DNA of 64,000 nt from assembly GCA_045637985.1 (NCBI GenBank), contig JAZUAM010000024.1:1-64000 (forward strand), given 5' to 3'. Numbering within the stretch: the first letter of the stretch is position 1; each line of letters opens with the position of its first letter. The notes below the pieces were generated by a model. It was given only the letters and a program-made list of their open reading frames with translations, made no database searches and was not told the DNA's origin. The position numbers and the translations under genes were made by a program. This document shows, piece after piece, positions 6,936-15,495 of the stretch. This DNA is from CAZU01 sp045637985 (GTDB lineage Bacteria > Pseudomonadota > Alphaproteobacteria > RF32 > CAG-239).

Positions 6936-8063
6936 TTAAGGCTTTTGAGCTATAATCAACGGAACCGACATTTCGCTTTCGCTGATACCGGCATGTTCAG
7001 CAACAAGATTTACTCGTTCTTTTTTGCCGGCATCATAATGCAACATCTTATACCCTAAAGATATGGCTACAAAATCGCCGATAAAATCATTAATTTTAGG
7101 GTGCGGTGTTCCGCTTCCGAGCAAGCCTGAAGATAAAAATTCGTCTTTGGTATAAAGCCTGAAATCGTCCCCAAAAATTTGATTAAATTTGACAGCAAAT
7201 TTGTCTTTGTATTCCGGCTTGATAAAAAATGTTGTGTAGCGGGCTTCTAATGATAGCGGGCGAGCTAACATTTGGCAAATCTCGGGATAATCGTTTATCC
7301 AAATACTTTCAACATTTACTAAACCATGGTCGGCTGAGATGATAATAAAAGCATCTTCAATTTCAGCATACATTTTTTGCAAATTAGCTTCAATTTCCAA
7401 CATTTGCTGATGAGCCTCGTCAGAATCAACTCCGAAGTGGTGCATAGAATGATCCGGTTCCGGCCAATAGGCACTGATGATTTTACGATTAGAATTGCTT
7501 TTAGTAATATCCGCAATGCGTGAACACATTTCCGCATAAGTTTTGGCACCATTAGGATCAAATGGCGGAAAAACACGATGATATTCAATATCAGGATTTT
7601 GCTCGGTTATCCGAGTATAAATTGACTTAAACTTCAACAAATCATCACCAGGATATGGAGTGGACAATTTTTCGCCGGTGTAATAATCGGTGTTTAAAAA
7701 ATTTTCAATAATACGATTGTGTTCTTTATAATAGCTTGTCCAACCTATCCACCCGCTTTCAAGAGGCGAAAGACCTGAATGAAAAGTTGTTGTGGCTGCA
7801 GTTGTTGTGGGTGGAAAAACCGAATATATCGGTGTAACGATATGCGAGGCAATAAAGCTGTCTTTGGGTAAATGACGACGGATATTATCAACTGACATAC
7901 CATCCATAATCATAAAGACAATATTTTTATGATTTTGAGCTAATAACATCTCGTCCAGTATTTTGAGTGTCGGATGAAAGGGAGAAACTCCGTAATATTG
8001 AAGCAATGAATTGCTTAGTGCCAAAATACTGTTGTTGTAATCAAAATCAAAACAATTTTTCAT
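6936..8063 (-). CDS. Type I phosphodiesterase / nucleotide pyrophosphatase family protein
   Basis: This 375-residue protein belongs to the alkaline-phosphatase superfamily. The metal and catalytic signatures are visible in order: MIMDGM (Asp54), FPPTTTAATTT (candidate nucleophile Thr near 86-88), PDHSMHHFG (Asp204, His208), SADHG (Asp245, His246), and a final AEHAG. This matches the two-zinc site of PF01663-type enzymes, which cleave phosphodiester or phosphonate bonds. No signal peptide is evident, so it is probably cytoplasmic, and the substrate is unknown. The stop lies 18 bases before the start of the frameshifted lipoprotein gene, so the two may have been co-transcribed. Upstream lies a hairpin terminator shared with the next gene. 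Confidence 0.9.
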   Translation of the reverse strand: MKNCFDFDYNNSILALSNSLLQYYGVSPFHPTLKILDEMLLAQNHKNIVFMIMDGMSVDNIRRHLPKDSFIASHIVTPIYSVFPPTTTAATTTFHSGLSPLESGWIGWTSYYKEHNRIIENFLNTDYYTGEKLSTPYPGDDLLKFKSIYTRITEQNPDIEYHRVFPPFDPNGAKTYAEMCSRIADITKSNSNRKIISAYWPEPDHSMHHFGVDSDEAHQQMLEIEANLQKMYAEIEDAFIIISADHGLVNVESIWINDYPEICQMLARPLSLEARYTTFFIKPEYKDKFAVKFNQIFGDDFRLYTKDEFLSSGLLGSGTPHPKINDFIGDFVAISLGYKMLHYDAGKKERVNLVAEHAGISESEMSVPLIIAQKP

Positions 8064-8135
8064 CTTTATATTCCCTACTCTTTCTATTAATATTGTTTAA
8101 GCCTACCTCCGGTATAAAAGCTTGTCAACAGATAA

Positions 8136-8175
8136 CAAAAAAGGTCTGCCTTTTGTTAAAAGCAAACCTTTTTTG
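8136..8175 (-). terminator. Intrinsic terminator
   Basis: CAAAAAAGGT (8136-8145) pairs with ACCTTTTTTG (8166-8175), with further pairing inside. The T-rich arm works in both directions. It lies between the 8195 gene and the phosphodiesterase gene, both leftward, so it probably ends the former. Confidence 0.7.
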
Positions 8176-8194
8176 TTTTATGGTTGTGGTAAGT

Positions 8195-8392
8195 TTAATA
8201 CCCCCACTTTTTCTTTTCTCGCCACTCAAGGTAAAAACCTATGAGTAGCATCCACGCACCGCTTCCTAAGAAGCTGATTGCCAACTCGGGAGCGCAGTCT
8301 GCTCCACAAAACAGTGAGATCCAAAAAACAGATCCCACGATAGTCAAAATGATACCTAGTGTCATAATGACCGCTTGCAATGTCGTTTTCAT
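8195..8392 (-). CDS. Small membrane protein, two predicted helices
   Basis: This 65-residue protein has two hydrophobic segments (about residues 6-27 and 36-54) and a charged tail EWREKKKWGY. No family was recognised. Its GC content (about 50% over the middle) is above that of its neighbours, which hints at acquisition. No good ribosome binding site is visible before the ATG. It lies 22 bases downstream of the 8415-8945 gene and is probably co-transcribed with it, so the two may form a small imported unit. Confidence 0.55.
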   Translation of the reverse strand: MKTTLQAVIMTLGIILTIVGSVFWISLFCGADCAPELAISFLGSGAWMLLIGFYLEWREKKKWGY

Positions 8393-8414
8393 TTTCTTTT
8401 TTTGTTTTTAGTTT

Positions 8415-8945
8415 TTAGTTTTTATTCAACTTTGTTTCAAGTTCATCCACAAGGCTCTTCACCTTTTCTTGCGGATTGTTCTTGTAAAGCCAGATTGCTA
8501 AGCTTTCCATCTGGTCAAGATGACAAGATGCTATCCACTTATCTTCATCCGGCACCGACTGATAGTAGTCGCGCAAGAAGCGGATGTATTCCAACAAGTC
8601 AAGCTTGTTATTTAAGATAGGAGCTAAGCCATACAGGCTGTCACCTCCGGTCATAATGACAATCTGCTTGTTGGGGAAACAATCACTTAGATTGATTCTC
8701 TCGTCAAGCTCTTGTCGATTATCGACAATTGAGCGAAGCTGAAGTTCTCGATTAGTACCTTCAGTTAAGGAAATTGACTGAAAACCGATATAGTCTCCAT
8801 CCTTTCCTATTAGGCTACCACTCTCGCAATCAAGGCTTCCGCTTTGAAACCCCTTTACCGATACCGCGTTGTACATATCGATGAATGTGGACTTGCCACT
8901 GGTGTTCATGTATTGGAACACTTTTGTTAAAGTTTTTTTATCCAT
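8415..8945 (-). CDS. Unknown protein with a P-loop-like GKST motif
   Basis: This 176-residue protein is not of a recognised family. Near the N-terminus, QYMNTSGKSTFIDMY resembles a Walker A loop, but the leading glycine is replaced by Tyr, so nucleotide binding is uncertain. The middle contains IVIMTGGDSLYGLAP, and the C-terminal half is acidic and helical (LLEYIRFLRDYYQSVPDEDKW). No Shine–Dalgarno is visible; the ATG follows an A-run. A good sigma-70 promoter lies upstream. Together with the following small membrane gene it may be a two-gene accessory unit; it could be a truncated ATPase partner. Confidence 0.6.
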   Translation of the reverse strand: MDKKTLTKVFQYMNTSGKSTFIDMYNAVSVKGFQSGSLDCESGSLIGKDGDYIGFQSISLTEGTNRELQLRSIVDNRQELDERINLSDCFPNKQIVIMTGGDSLYGLAPILNNKLDLLEYIRFLRDYYQSVPDEDKWIASCHLDQMESLAIWLYKNNPQEKVKSLVDELETKLNKN

Positions 8946-8989
8946 TTTTTTATAAGTTTAGAAAATTAATAATGTTTTTTAATGTCTCT

Positions 8990-9018
8990 GTTATACCACA
9001 TTTTTGCGATGCACGCAA
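8990..9018 (-). promoter_or_regulatory. Sigma-70-type promoter for the 8945–8195 unit
   Basis: On the minus strand TTGCGT (9018-9013) and TATAAC (8995-8990) are separated by exactly 17 bases. The -10 hexamer lies 45 bases upstream of the ATG at 8945. Confidence 0.6.
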
Positions 9019-9182
9019 GTTCTTTTTGTCTATTTTTTTTGAAAAAAATGATGAAATATGAAAAATAATCATAAAATATTATCGGAGACATTATAAACAA
9101 AAAATTTAAAATACTTTATTTTAATGAAAAAATGTGATATATAGCGGAACTATGTAATAACATAACAAGGAAAGGATAAATT

Positions 9183-9956
9183 ATGTCATCTGTTATAACT
9201 ATGATTCCGGTCAGAATGGCTTCTACTCGCTTGCCAAACAAACCGCTGCTTGATGTTAACGGAAAAACAGTATTGCAACGTGTTTATGAAAATGTCAAAG
9301 CTTATGTTCCGGGGGATATTGTTATTGCTGCCGGAGATCAGATTTTGGTTGATGAAGCTGAAAAATTTGGTGCTAAGGCTATTTTGACAGATCCAAGTTT
9401 GCCAAGCGGAACTGATCGTATTGCCGCCGCATTAAAAGAAATTGACCCTGACGGAACAAAATATGATATTGTTGTTAACTTCCAAGGGGATGGCGTAAAC
9501 GTTGACCCCAGAGTAAATTTGTCTCTTATCGAAATGGTTGAAAAAACAGACTGCGATATCGCAACCTGCGGTATGGTATTTAAGAATGAAAAAGATGTTA
9601 ATGATCCGACCATGGTAAAAATTGTTATGGGATTGCCTGAAGGACAAAAAGAAGGACGTTGTTTGTATTTTACTCGTGCAGCAGCTCCTTATATTCGTGA
9701 TCCGGAAAAAATTGACAACAAAGATTTTTATCATCATATCGGTATTTATGTTTATAAGGCATCTTCGTTGAAAAAAATTGTTGATTTGCCTGTTGGTGTT
9801 TTGGAAAAACGCGAAGCTTTGGAACAATTGCGTGCTTTGGAAAACGGTATGACTATCCGAGCAAAAATTGTTGAAAATATGAAACTTGTTGATGAAGCTC
9901 CTGCTGATGTTAATACTCCGGAAGAGTATGAAGCAGCATTAAAATGGATTAAATAA
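9183..9956 (+). CDS. kdsB: 3-deoxy-manno-octulosonate cytidylyltransferase (CMP-KDO synthetase)
   Basis: KdsB activates KDO as CMP-KDO in the cytoplasm for lipopolysaccharide inner-core synthesis. The 257-residue protein is full length. It opens with the nucleotide-binding signature IPVRMASTRLPNKPL and carries NFQGDGVNVDP, DIATCGMVF and HIGIYVYKASSL, all typical of the family. The ATG follows AGGAAAGGATAAATT, a strong ribosome binding site. It stands alone, with a strong bidirectional terminator behind it, and is the first core gene to the right of the accessory region. Its presence implies a Gram-negative LPS-making cell. Confidence 0.97.
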   Translation: MSSVITMIPVRMASTRLPNKPLLDVNGKTVLQRVYENVKAYVPGDIVIAAGDQILVDEAEKFGAKAILTDPSLPSGTDRIAAALKEIDPDGTKYDIVVNFQGDGVNVDPRVNLSLIEMVEKTDCDIATCGMVFKNEKDVNDPTMVKIVMGLPEGQKEGRCLYFTRAAAPYIRDPEKIDNKDFYHHIGIYVYKASSLKKIVDLPVGVLEKREALEQLRALENGMTIRAKIVENMKLVDEAPADVNTPEEYEAALKWIK

Positions 9957-9971
9957 TGTTTCTTTAAATGT

Positions 9972-10008
9972 AAATAACCCCGCCAAACGGCGGGGTTATT
10001 TGTTTTTT
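9972..10008. terminator. Bidirectional intrinsic terminator
   Basis: A perfect 13-bp GC-rich stem (9972-9984 with 9989-10001, 4-base loop) is flanked by T-rich DNA on both sides. It separates kdsB from the convergent HAD gene and can serve both. Confidence 0.9.
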
Positions 10009-10015
10009 GACTGTT

Positions 10016-10678
10016 TTATTTTTCGTTTTGGGCATAAAGCCAATTTTTGAAATCAACAACATCTTTAACTTCGGGTATCCAATTTAGTTCTTCCGGCAAA
10101 TCGGTCGTAAATTCGCAACGCATACGTACAGGATGTGCGCCAACATTAATAGCAGCGTGTTGATTATAAATTCTATCATCAACCAAGCATGTTTCTTCTG
10201 CTTTTAAGCCATATTCATCAAAACAAGCCTTTAACATATCTTCTTTTGCCGTATCATGCATAAACTTACCATGTTGCACACACTTGATTGTCAAAAAGTC
10301 AGTTACCGGAGCCAAAAGCTCATTCAAAAATTTGGTTTTCGTTGCAACATCAAATGTCGCCGACATCGTAAATTGGCGATAGCCTTTTTCATGCAACTCT
10401 CTAAGCGTTTCTATAACATTGGGATATAGCGGACGATTAGTAAAAAATTCGGGAGAATGACAAAAATCATAATCAAGCTCTGTTCCTAATGTAGGGTGTG
10501 TTTTCAGCTCTAAAGCACCATATTTCGGAACAATCGGTAAAACTTCGGGCAACTGTTCCCAAGTAATGTTACCATACATCGGAGAATATTTCGGATGTTT
10601 GGTTAAAAAGTTATAATATGCGTAATTTAAATTAGCCAATACGCCATCAACATCCCAAAATATATTTTTTATCGTCAT
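10016..10678 (-). CDS. HAD-family hydrolase
   Basis: This 220-residue protein has the four HAD motifs in order: DVDGVLA near residue 9 (nucleophile and acid Asp), MSAT near 122 (Ser/Thr), a Lys in the middle segment, and LVDD near 185 (metal-binding Asp). A long cap-like insertion between motifs I and II contains an aromatic stretch (HPKYSPMYGNITWEQLP). It is presumably a phosphatase acting on a small metabolite, but nothing in the sequence fixes the substrate. It is a single gene, convergent with kdsB and sharing its terminator. Confidence 0.85.
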   Translation of the reverse strand: MTIKNIFWDVDGVLANLNYAYYNFLTKHPKYSPMYGNITWEQLPEVLPIVPKYGALELKTHPTLGTELDYDFCHSPEFFTNRPLYPNVIETLRELHEKGYRQFTMSATFDVATKTKFLNELLAPVTDFLTIKCVQHGKFMHDTAKEDMLKACFDEYGLKAEETCLVDDRIYNQHAAINVGAHPVRMRCEFTTDLPEELNWIPEVKDVVDFKNWLYAQNEK

Positions 10679-10809
10679 TACAAATATTCCTTATTCAGTT
10701 TAACAAAATTAATGATGAGCTTATTATACATAAATATTATAAGTTTTAAACTCTTTTTTTTAACTGATAATGTTTTACAAATATTTGTTTATTTTGTATA
10801 AAATAAGCT

Positions 10810-11469
10810 CTATTTCTTTTTTCCGATAAGGCGATAAATACAAGCCACAACAGGATTTTGCGGACGAAGAATGTTCAATATATCAGCTCCGCATCCCTTT
10901 TCTTTGGCAACATGATAGGCATCAGGACAATCAACTTCCAAATGTTTGGAACTTAAACCTAAAATATTCTTTGCTTTCGGTAATCTGGAAAGAGCAATAC
11001 GTTGTCCATAAAAAAGCGTCAGATTTGCACTGACGCTCGAAAAATCCAGATGGCTGGCTTGTTCAGATATTCTGAACAAATCAACTTCGTAATGTTTGTT
11101 CGTACAGATTGCGTTAAAATTGTTATGAAACATATAAAGTTCCAGACTTGGAATACTCAAACTTGTTTTTATTCCTTTGTATGTTCGCGGAAGATATTGA
11201 TAACGGCTTATCATTCCCTTTTCGACAATGGCTGTTGTCGAAACAACATCATTCCAATTCAGTCCTTTTTTTACACGCCCGTCAATTTTTAGGGTACCCT
11301 TTAAATGAATTAACCCGTCGCTATGGCGACGAGTGTCTTTTTTGATTTCCTTAATTTTGATAAGGTGGGCGATGTATTCTTCTTTTGTGTCAAAAACACA
11401 AGAGATTGTTGAATTAATATTACTGTCGCTACAATCACGACAACTGGCAGATTTACAAGCTATTTGCAT
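10810..11469 (-). CDS. Conserved-looking protein of unknown function
   Basis: This 219-residue soluble protein was not recognised. The N-terminus has four closely spaced cysteines (ACKSASCRDC, then SC around residue 24), which could bind metal. The middle reads KGTLKIDGRVKKGLNWNDVV and SIPSLELYMFHNN, and the C-terminus ends with ILRPQNPVVACIYRLIGKKK. No signal peptide or membrane segment is seen. It lies between the HAD gene and rnhA on the same strand but with gaps of over 70 bases on each side, so it is probably transcribed alone. Confidence 0.6.
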   Translation of the reverse strand: MQIACKSASCRDCSDSNINSTISCVFDTKEEYIAHLIKIKEIKKDTRRHSDGLIHLKGTLKIDGRVKKGLNWNDVVSTTAIVEKGMISRYQYLPRTYKGIKTSLSIPSLELYMFHNNFNAICTNKHYEVDLFRISEQASHLDFSSVSANLTLFYGQRIALSRLPKAKNILGLSSKHLEVDCPDAYHVAKEKGCGADILNILRPQNPVVACIYRLIGKKK

Positions 11470-11542
11470 ATATTATGCTAACTCCGTCTGTTAACTACGT
11501 GTTAATATATAACAAATATTTTTGTCTAAATCAAGTGTTTTT

Positions 11543-11992
11543 TTACAAAATTTCAGAAATATGCGCTTTTGCTTGGTCTCGAGCCAATTTATCGACACGT
11601 TCGTTTTCCGGATGTCCGTTGTGTCCTTTTACCCAAACCCATTTGATTTGATGTTTTTCAAGCTGCGACTCGAGTGCTTGCCATAAATCAATGTTTTTGA
11701 CCGGAGATTTTTTATTTGATGTACGCCATCCGTTGACTTTCCAGTTGGGCAACCACTGATTCACTCCATCCATAACATAACGGCTGTCAGTATATAACGT
11801 TATTTTACACGGTCTTTTTAATGCTTTAAGAGCTTCTATGACTGCAGTTAGCTCCATACGATTATTGGTTGTATCGGATTCGCCTCCGGATAGCTCTTTT
11901 TCAATATCACCATAGCGCAATATTACACCCCACCCCCCTGCTCCGGGATTGCCGGAACAAGCTCCGTCAGTAAAAATTTCGATATCTGACAT
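11543..11992 (-). CDS. rnhA: Ribonuclease HI
   Basis: RNase HI degrades the RNA strand of RNA–DNA hybrids. The 149-residue protein has the full catalytic set: Asp9 in FTDGACSGNPG, Glu47 in NNRMELTAV, Asp69 in LYTDSRYV and Asp134 in ERVDKLA, with His124 in KGHNGHPEN. The start codon overlaps the stop of the upstream AlbA_2 gene by one base (TAATG), so it is translationally coupled to it. It is the last gene of a leftward run beginning at trmFO, although a terminator-like hairpin stands before the AlbA_2 gene. Confidence 0.97.
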   Translation of the reverse strand: MSDIEIFTDGACSGNPGAGGWGVILRYGDIEKELSGGESDTTNNRMELTAVIEALKALKRPCKITLYTDSRYVMDGVNQWLPNWKVNGWRTSNKKSPVKNIDLWQALESQLEKHQIKWVWVKGHNGHPENERVDKLARDQAKAHISEIL

Positions 11993-13059
11993 TAAAATTC
12001 TCCGCGGAAATAATCATTGAAAAATTCATTCATAATCATATTGTAATCTTCTTCACCTTTGATTACTTTTGCAACAAATGAACGAAGCTTGTTTTTGGGA
12101 ATAAAAATTCGAAAATCTTTCGGCATTGCATTGTTTGCACCTATAACTCCTTCGAGCTGAAAATCATCATCGACAAATGGAGATAAAACTATCTCAACAT
12201 TACAAAATTTGATTGCTCCGCGTGGTGGCAAACGTAGCTCCGGACGAGTAATTATATTAAGTTGCCCTTCGATTCCGGTGATAACCTCCATTTGATTATA
12301 ATTAGAAAAACGAACTTTGTTATACTCGCTGCCATCAGATAAAACTTCTGCAGATAAAAACATTTCTCGAGCTATAACATTTGATATATTGGCTCCTTGA
12401 AGTTCAAATGATATTTTTACATATTGTTCCGGCGGATTATCTATACTGTTGGGATAAAGCATATCTTCATCTTGGTTATGAAGAGCCTCTATATTTTTGT
12501 TGGATATTTTAAGTTCAATATTTGGTTGCGGATGACGCCCGAACATACCGGCAATAACGGCATATGGAGCCGGAACATTGTTGGAACCTGAACGTATATA
12601 TATTGCCGAATTGCTTGATGTCATAAGCGGGGCAACATCGCTTTTGGGAATGTAGGTTGCAATGAAACCGTCGCCATTATCATCGACACTGACAATATGG
12701 TTACGCACCTTATTATGACTTGGTATGGTGCAACCGGAAATTGCATTTTCGAGCCAACTTAAAAATCGATGAACATTACGAACCTTTACTTTGGCCTTTG
12801 CAACATCGCCGACTTCTATATCTCGCGAACATTCAACCCCCCATATAATTACACCCCCCTCGGAATTGCCAAAACCGGAAATTGCTTTTGATAAATTTTT
12901 GCGATCATCACGATGAAGGGTATTGAAATTTTTGCCGTCAGATGCTGCTTGTTTAAAATCTATGAACAATTCTTCGCTTTGGCGTTCTACAATAAATTCA
13001 TCAATAGCATCTTCACCAAAATACACCAATTTTTGGAATATATCTTCTGCGCGTGACAT
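11992..13059 (-). CDS. AlbA_2/Schlafen-type putative DNA-binding protein
   Basis: This 355-residue protein has an N-terminal AlbA_2 (PF04326) domain over about residues 12-165. The motifs are EFIVERQSEELFIDFK, then AISGFGNSEGGVIIWGV, then a segment with APLMTSSNSAIYIRSGSNN. In this family the domain is found fused to helix–turn–helix or ATPase parts and is linked to nucleic-acid or nucleotide binding. The C-terminal 190 residues are beta-rich and unassigned. The ATG at 13059 is chosen because CGGGAGA precedes it; the frame continues ten codons upstream but through a terminator stem. It overlaps rnhA by one base. Confidence 0.8.
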   Translation of the reverse strand: MSRAEDIFQKLVYFGEDAIDEFIVERQSEELFIDFKQAASDGKNFNTLHRDDRKNLSKAISGFGNSEGGVIIWGVECSRDIEVGDVAKAKVKVRNVHRFLSWLENAISGCTIPSHNKVRNHIVSVDDNGDGFIATYIPKSDVAPLMTSSNSAIYIRSGSNNVPAPYAVIAGMFGRHPQPNIELKISNKNIEALHNQDEDMLYPNSIDNPPEQYVKISFELQGANISNVIAREMFLSAEVLSDGSEYNKVRFSNYNQMEVITGIEGQLNIITRPELRLPPRGAIKFCNVEIVLSPFVDDDFQLEGVIGANNAMPKDFRIFIPKNKLRSFVAKVIKGEEDYNMIMNEFFNDYFRGEF

Positions 13060-13072
13060 ATGCAATCTCCCG

Positions 13073-13106
13073 AAAAAAAATGACGGCAATATATTGTCGT
13101 CATTTT
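13073..13106 (-). terminator. Intrinsic terminator directly in front of the AlbA_2 gene's ribosome binding site
   Basis: On the minus strand AAAATGACG (13106-13098) pairs with CGTCATTTT (13085-13077) and the stem extends inward with one G·U pair. It is followed by an unbroken T-run to 13073. The ribosome binding site CGGGAGA of the next gene starts one or two bases later. It ends the M16 transcript at least partly and so sets the level of the AlbA_2 protein and RNase HI. Confidence 0.8.
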
Positions 13107-13131
13107 AAACATATAATCTTTAATATTTTGT

Positions 13132-14403
13132 TTATGACAATACTTTTTGCAGTTCATCATATTCCATATATTCACCTATTGCTCCAAGCAAAGTATAGGT
13201 CGGTTTGGAAGAAAATATTTCTTGTGCTACTTCACGGATGTTCTCGCGTGATACGGCATCAATTTTGGCTATTACCTCATCTATTGTTAAACTACGTCCA
13301 TAAATAAGATTTTGGCGAGCTAAAACTTCTGCGGTTGATGATGAACTTTCCAACCCCATTTTAATACTTGATTTGAGCTGCATTTTTGCTCTATTAAACT
13401 CTTTTTCCGTTACCAACTCATTGCTTATTTTTTTGATTTCGTCAACAATAACCGGCATCAAAACAGGAAGTTCTTTGGCCTCTGTTCCGGCATAAATACC
13501 GAATAGTCCGGCATTGCTGTGAGCTGCCGTAAAAGAATAAACCGAATAAACAAGTCCTCGTTTTTCTCTGATTTCTTGGAACAAACGCGATGACATTCCG
13601 CCGCCTAATATGGTTGATAAAATTGCAGTGTCATAATAATGTTTGTTTTTGTACGGATAACCCTCAAAACCAAGAACAACATGGCTTTGTTCAATGGGTC
13701 TTTTTTCGATAAAAAAGCCACCGGAATATTTTTGTTTTTCGGTATCAAAATTGGTATGAGGACGAAAATCGCTCATACGATCTTTTACCATATCAACAAA
13801 TTTTTGATGAGAGATACATCCTACGGCACAAATAACCATATTTTCGGCAGCATAGTTACTACCGATATATTGAGTAAGAGTATCCCGATTAAAATTACGC
13901 ACAATTTCTTGCGGACCAAGTATCGAACGACCTAAAGCCTGATTTGGAAATGCGGTTTCTTGAAAATAATCAAAAACAATATCATCCGGAGTATCAATAG
14001 TCTGTTTAATTTCTTGGATTACCACATCTCTTTCTTTAATTAATTCTTCTTCCGGAAATATGGAATTCTTGATAGAATCACACAAAACATCAATCGCCAG
14101 TTCGGCATCTTCTTTCATCATTTTGGCATAATAAGCCGTAAATTCTCTGGATGTATAGGCATTTGACTGCCCACCGACATTTTCAATCTCTTCCGAAATC
14201 TGCAGTGATGTACGCTTTTGAGTGCCTTTGAATGACATATGTTCCAAAAAATGAGATATTCCGTTATTGGATTTGTTTTCATAGGCAGAACCGGTTTTTA
14301 CCCAAATCCCCAAAGAAACAGTTTCAAGTTGGGGACGTTCCGATGTTATTACTCTTAGTCCGTTTGATAATGTTGTCAATTGCGAATTCATGTTGTTTTC
14401 CAT
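13132..14403 (-). CDS. M16 family zinc metallopeptidase (processing-peptidase-like)
   Basis: This 423-residue protein is related to mitochondrial processing peptidase beta and to alphaproteobacterial M16 peptidases. The inverted zinc motif H-x-x-E-H is seen as HFLEH (His51, Glu54, His55), and the third ligand Glu131 is exactly 76 residues further, as the family requires. A C-terminal M16 half follows with GGGMSSRLFQEIREKRGLVY, the conserved R/Y substrate-binding segment. No signal peptide is seen. The start may be codon 1 or Met5; neither has a strong binding site. It lies 15 bases behind hpnE in one leftward operon. Confidence 0.93.
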   Translation of the reverse strand: MENNMNSQLTTLSNGLRVITSERPQLETVSLGIWVKTGSAYENKSNNGISHFLEHMSFKGTQKRTSLQISEEIENVGGQSNAYTSREFTAYYAKMMKEDAELAIDVLCDSIKNSIFPEEELIKERDVVIQEIKQTIDTPDDIVFDYFQETAFPNQALGRSILGPQEIVRNFNRDTLTQYIGSNYAAENMVICAVGCISHQKFVDMVKDRMSDFRPHTNFDTEKQKYSGGFFIEKRPIEQSHVVLGFEGYPYKNKHYYDTAILSTILGGGMSSRLFQEIREKRGLVYSVYSFTAAHSNAGLFGIYAGTEAKELPVLMPVIVDEIKKISNELVTEKEFNRAKMQLKSSIKMGLESSSSTAEVLARQNLIYGRSLTIDEVIAKIDAVSRENIREVAQEIFSSKPTYTLLGAIGEYMEYDELQKVLS

Positions 14404-14418
14404 TTCTTTATTTGTAGT

Positions 14419-15492
14419 TTATCTTTGAGCGAATCTCACAGCTCTTTCGGCCGATTTTACGGCAGTTTCCATACAACAAGGATAATCCCTCATTGTCCAG
14501 TCTCCTGCAATATAGACATTAGGATATTCTGTCAAGGGGGTTTGTGGTCTTAACATATTATTCTTAGTGTCTTGTTTGATTGTTGCATTGGGAAATATTG
14601 TTGCTTTATATGGTGGCAAAAATCCGGAATTAACTCCACGTATGATATCTAACTCTTTCCATACTTTGATTGCAACATCAGATAATTTATTTTCTTTTAT
14701 ATCAGCATCAGAGATAACCGCTGTCAACAAATTGTTACCGACAAATATCCAGTCGGCTATACCGTTTATAACTCCGATATATGATGCACCTTTGGGCAAA
14801 AATATCGACTGTGATGTATTAAATGTTATATTAATTATGGACGAATGTTCTAACCGATTAACACTCAAAATCTTATTACAAGCCAAATTATCAAGAGCAA
14901 TTATAACCTTATCATTTGCGCCTATATCTACGCTGTAACTTCCAAAATCAAGCATAGCAGCCATACCGAATTGTGATGATATTCTTTGCAATCTGCTATT
15001 GAGTTTTACTTCATCGGCATATGCCGCCAACATATTAATTATACGAGGGGTTAAATCTTGTTTAGAAAACCATATTTTAGTTTTTTTATGAGTAAAAGGA
15101 AAAAGTGTTTTCAAAATATTGTTTCGAATATGTTTATCTATATCGGAAGCTTCGGTATTGCAAAAAGATTTTAATATATGGTTTGAATTATGAATAATCG
15201 AATTATCCAACGTATCAGTTTGCATATCAATAAAATATTTATTCTTTAACCATTCGTCTTTTTTTATAAATTGAGACATAAATTTATTGGCACCGACAAC
15301 TGCATGAACGGCATTATCAAGCTTTAATCCGAGATTTTTATGAAAATATGAATACGCTCTTCCACCTAAAACCGAAGAAGCCTCATAAATAACGACTTTG
15401 TTATTTTTATTTTTTTGTTTCAAAAACCAAGCACATGCCAGTCCGGCCAATCCGCCTCCGACAATGTGGTATGTAATACACGGTTTGTTCAA
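14419..15492 (-). CDS. hpnE: Hydroxysqualene dehydroxylase HpnE
   Basis: HpnE reduces hydroxysqualene to squalene, the third step of the HpnC/D/E route. The 357-residue protein opens with a dinucleotide-binding motif VGGGLAGLACAWFL, followed by YEASSVLGGRAYS. It closes with YIAGDWTMRDYPCCMETAVKSAERA, the C-terminal FAD signature of amine-oxidase-like desaturases. It is a little shorter than many family members (about 420). The start follows the hpnD stop by three bases, so it is tightly coupled. Context with hpnD and hpnC makes the assignment firm; on sequence alone it would be a generic FAD oxidoreductase. Confidence 0.9.
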   Translation of the reverse strand: MNKPCITYHIVGGGLAGLACAWFLKQKNKNNKVVIYEASSVLGGRAYSYFHKNLGLKLDNAVHAVVGANKFMSQFIKKDEWLKNKYFIDMQTDTLDNSIIHNSNHILKSFCNTEASDIDKHIRNNILKTLFPFTHKKTKIWFSKQDLTPRIINMLAAYADEVKLNSRLQRISSQFGMAAMLDFGSYSVDIGANDKVIIALDNLACNKILSVNRLEHSSIINITFNTSQSIFLPKGASYIGVINGIADWIFVGNNLLTAVISDADIKENKLSDVAIKVWKELDIIRGVNSGFLPPYKATIFPNATIKQDTKNNMLRPQTPLTEYPNVYIAGDWTMRDYPCCMETAVKSAERAVRFAQR

Positions 15493-15495
15493 CCT

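Noticed and set aside
8195..8945. Transfer from a distant donor on GC content
   Set aside because: Only the small membrane gene is clearly richer in GC; the 8415 gene is 42–48%, near the values of some native genes here, so transfer is not claimed for it.
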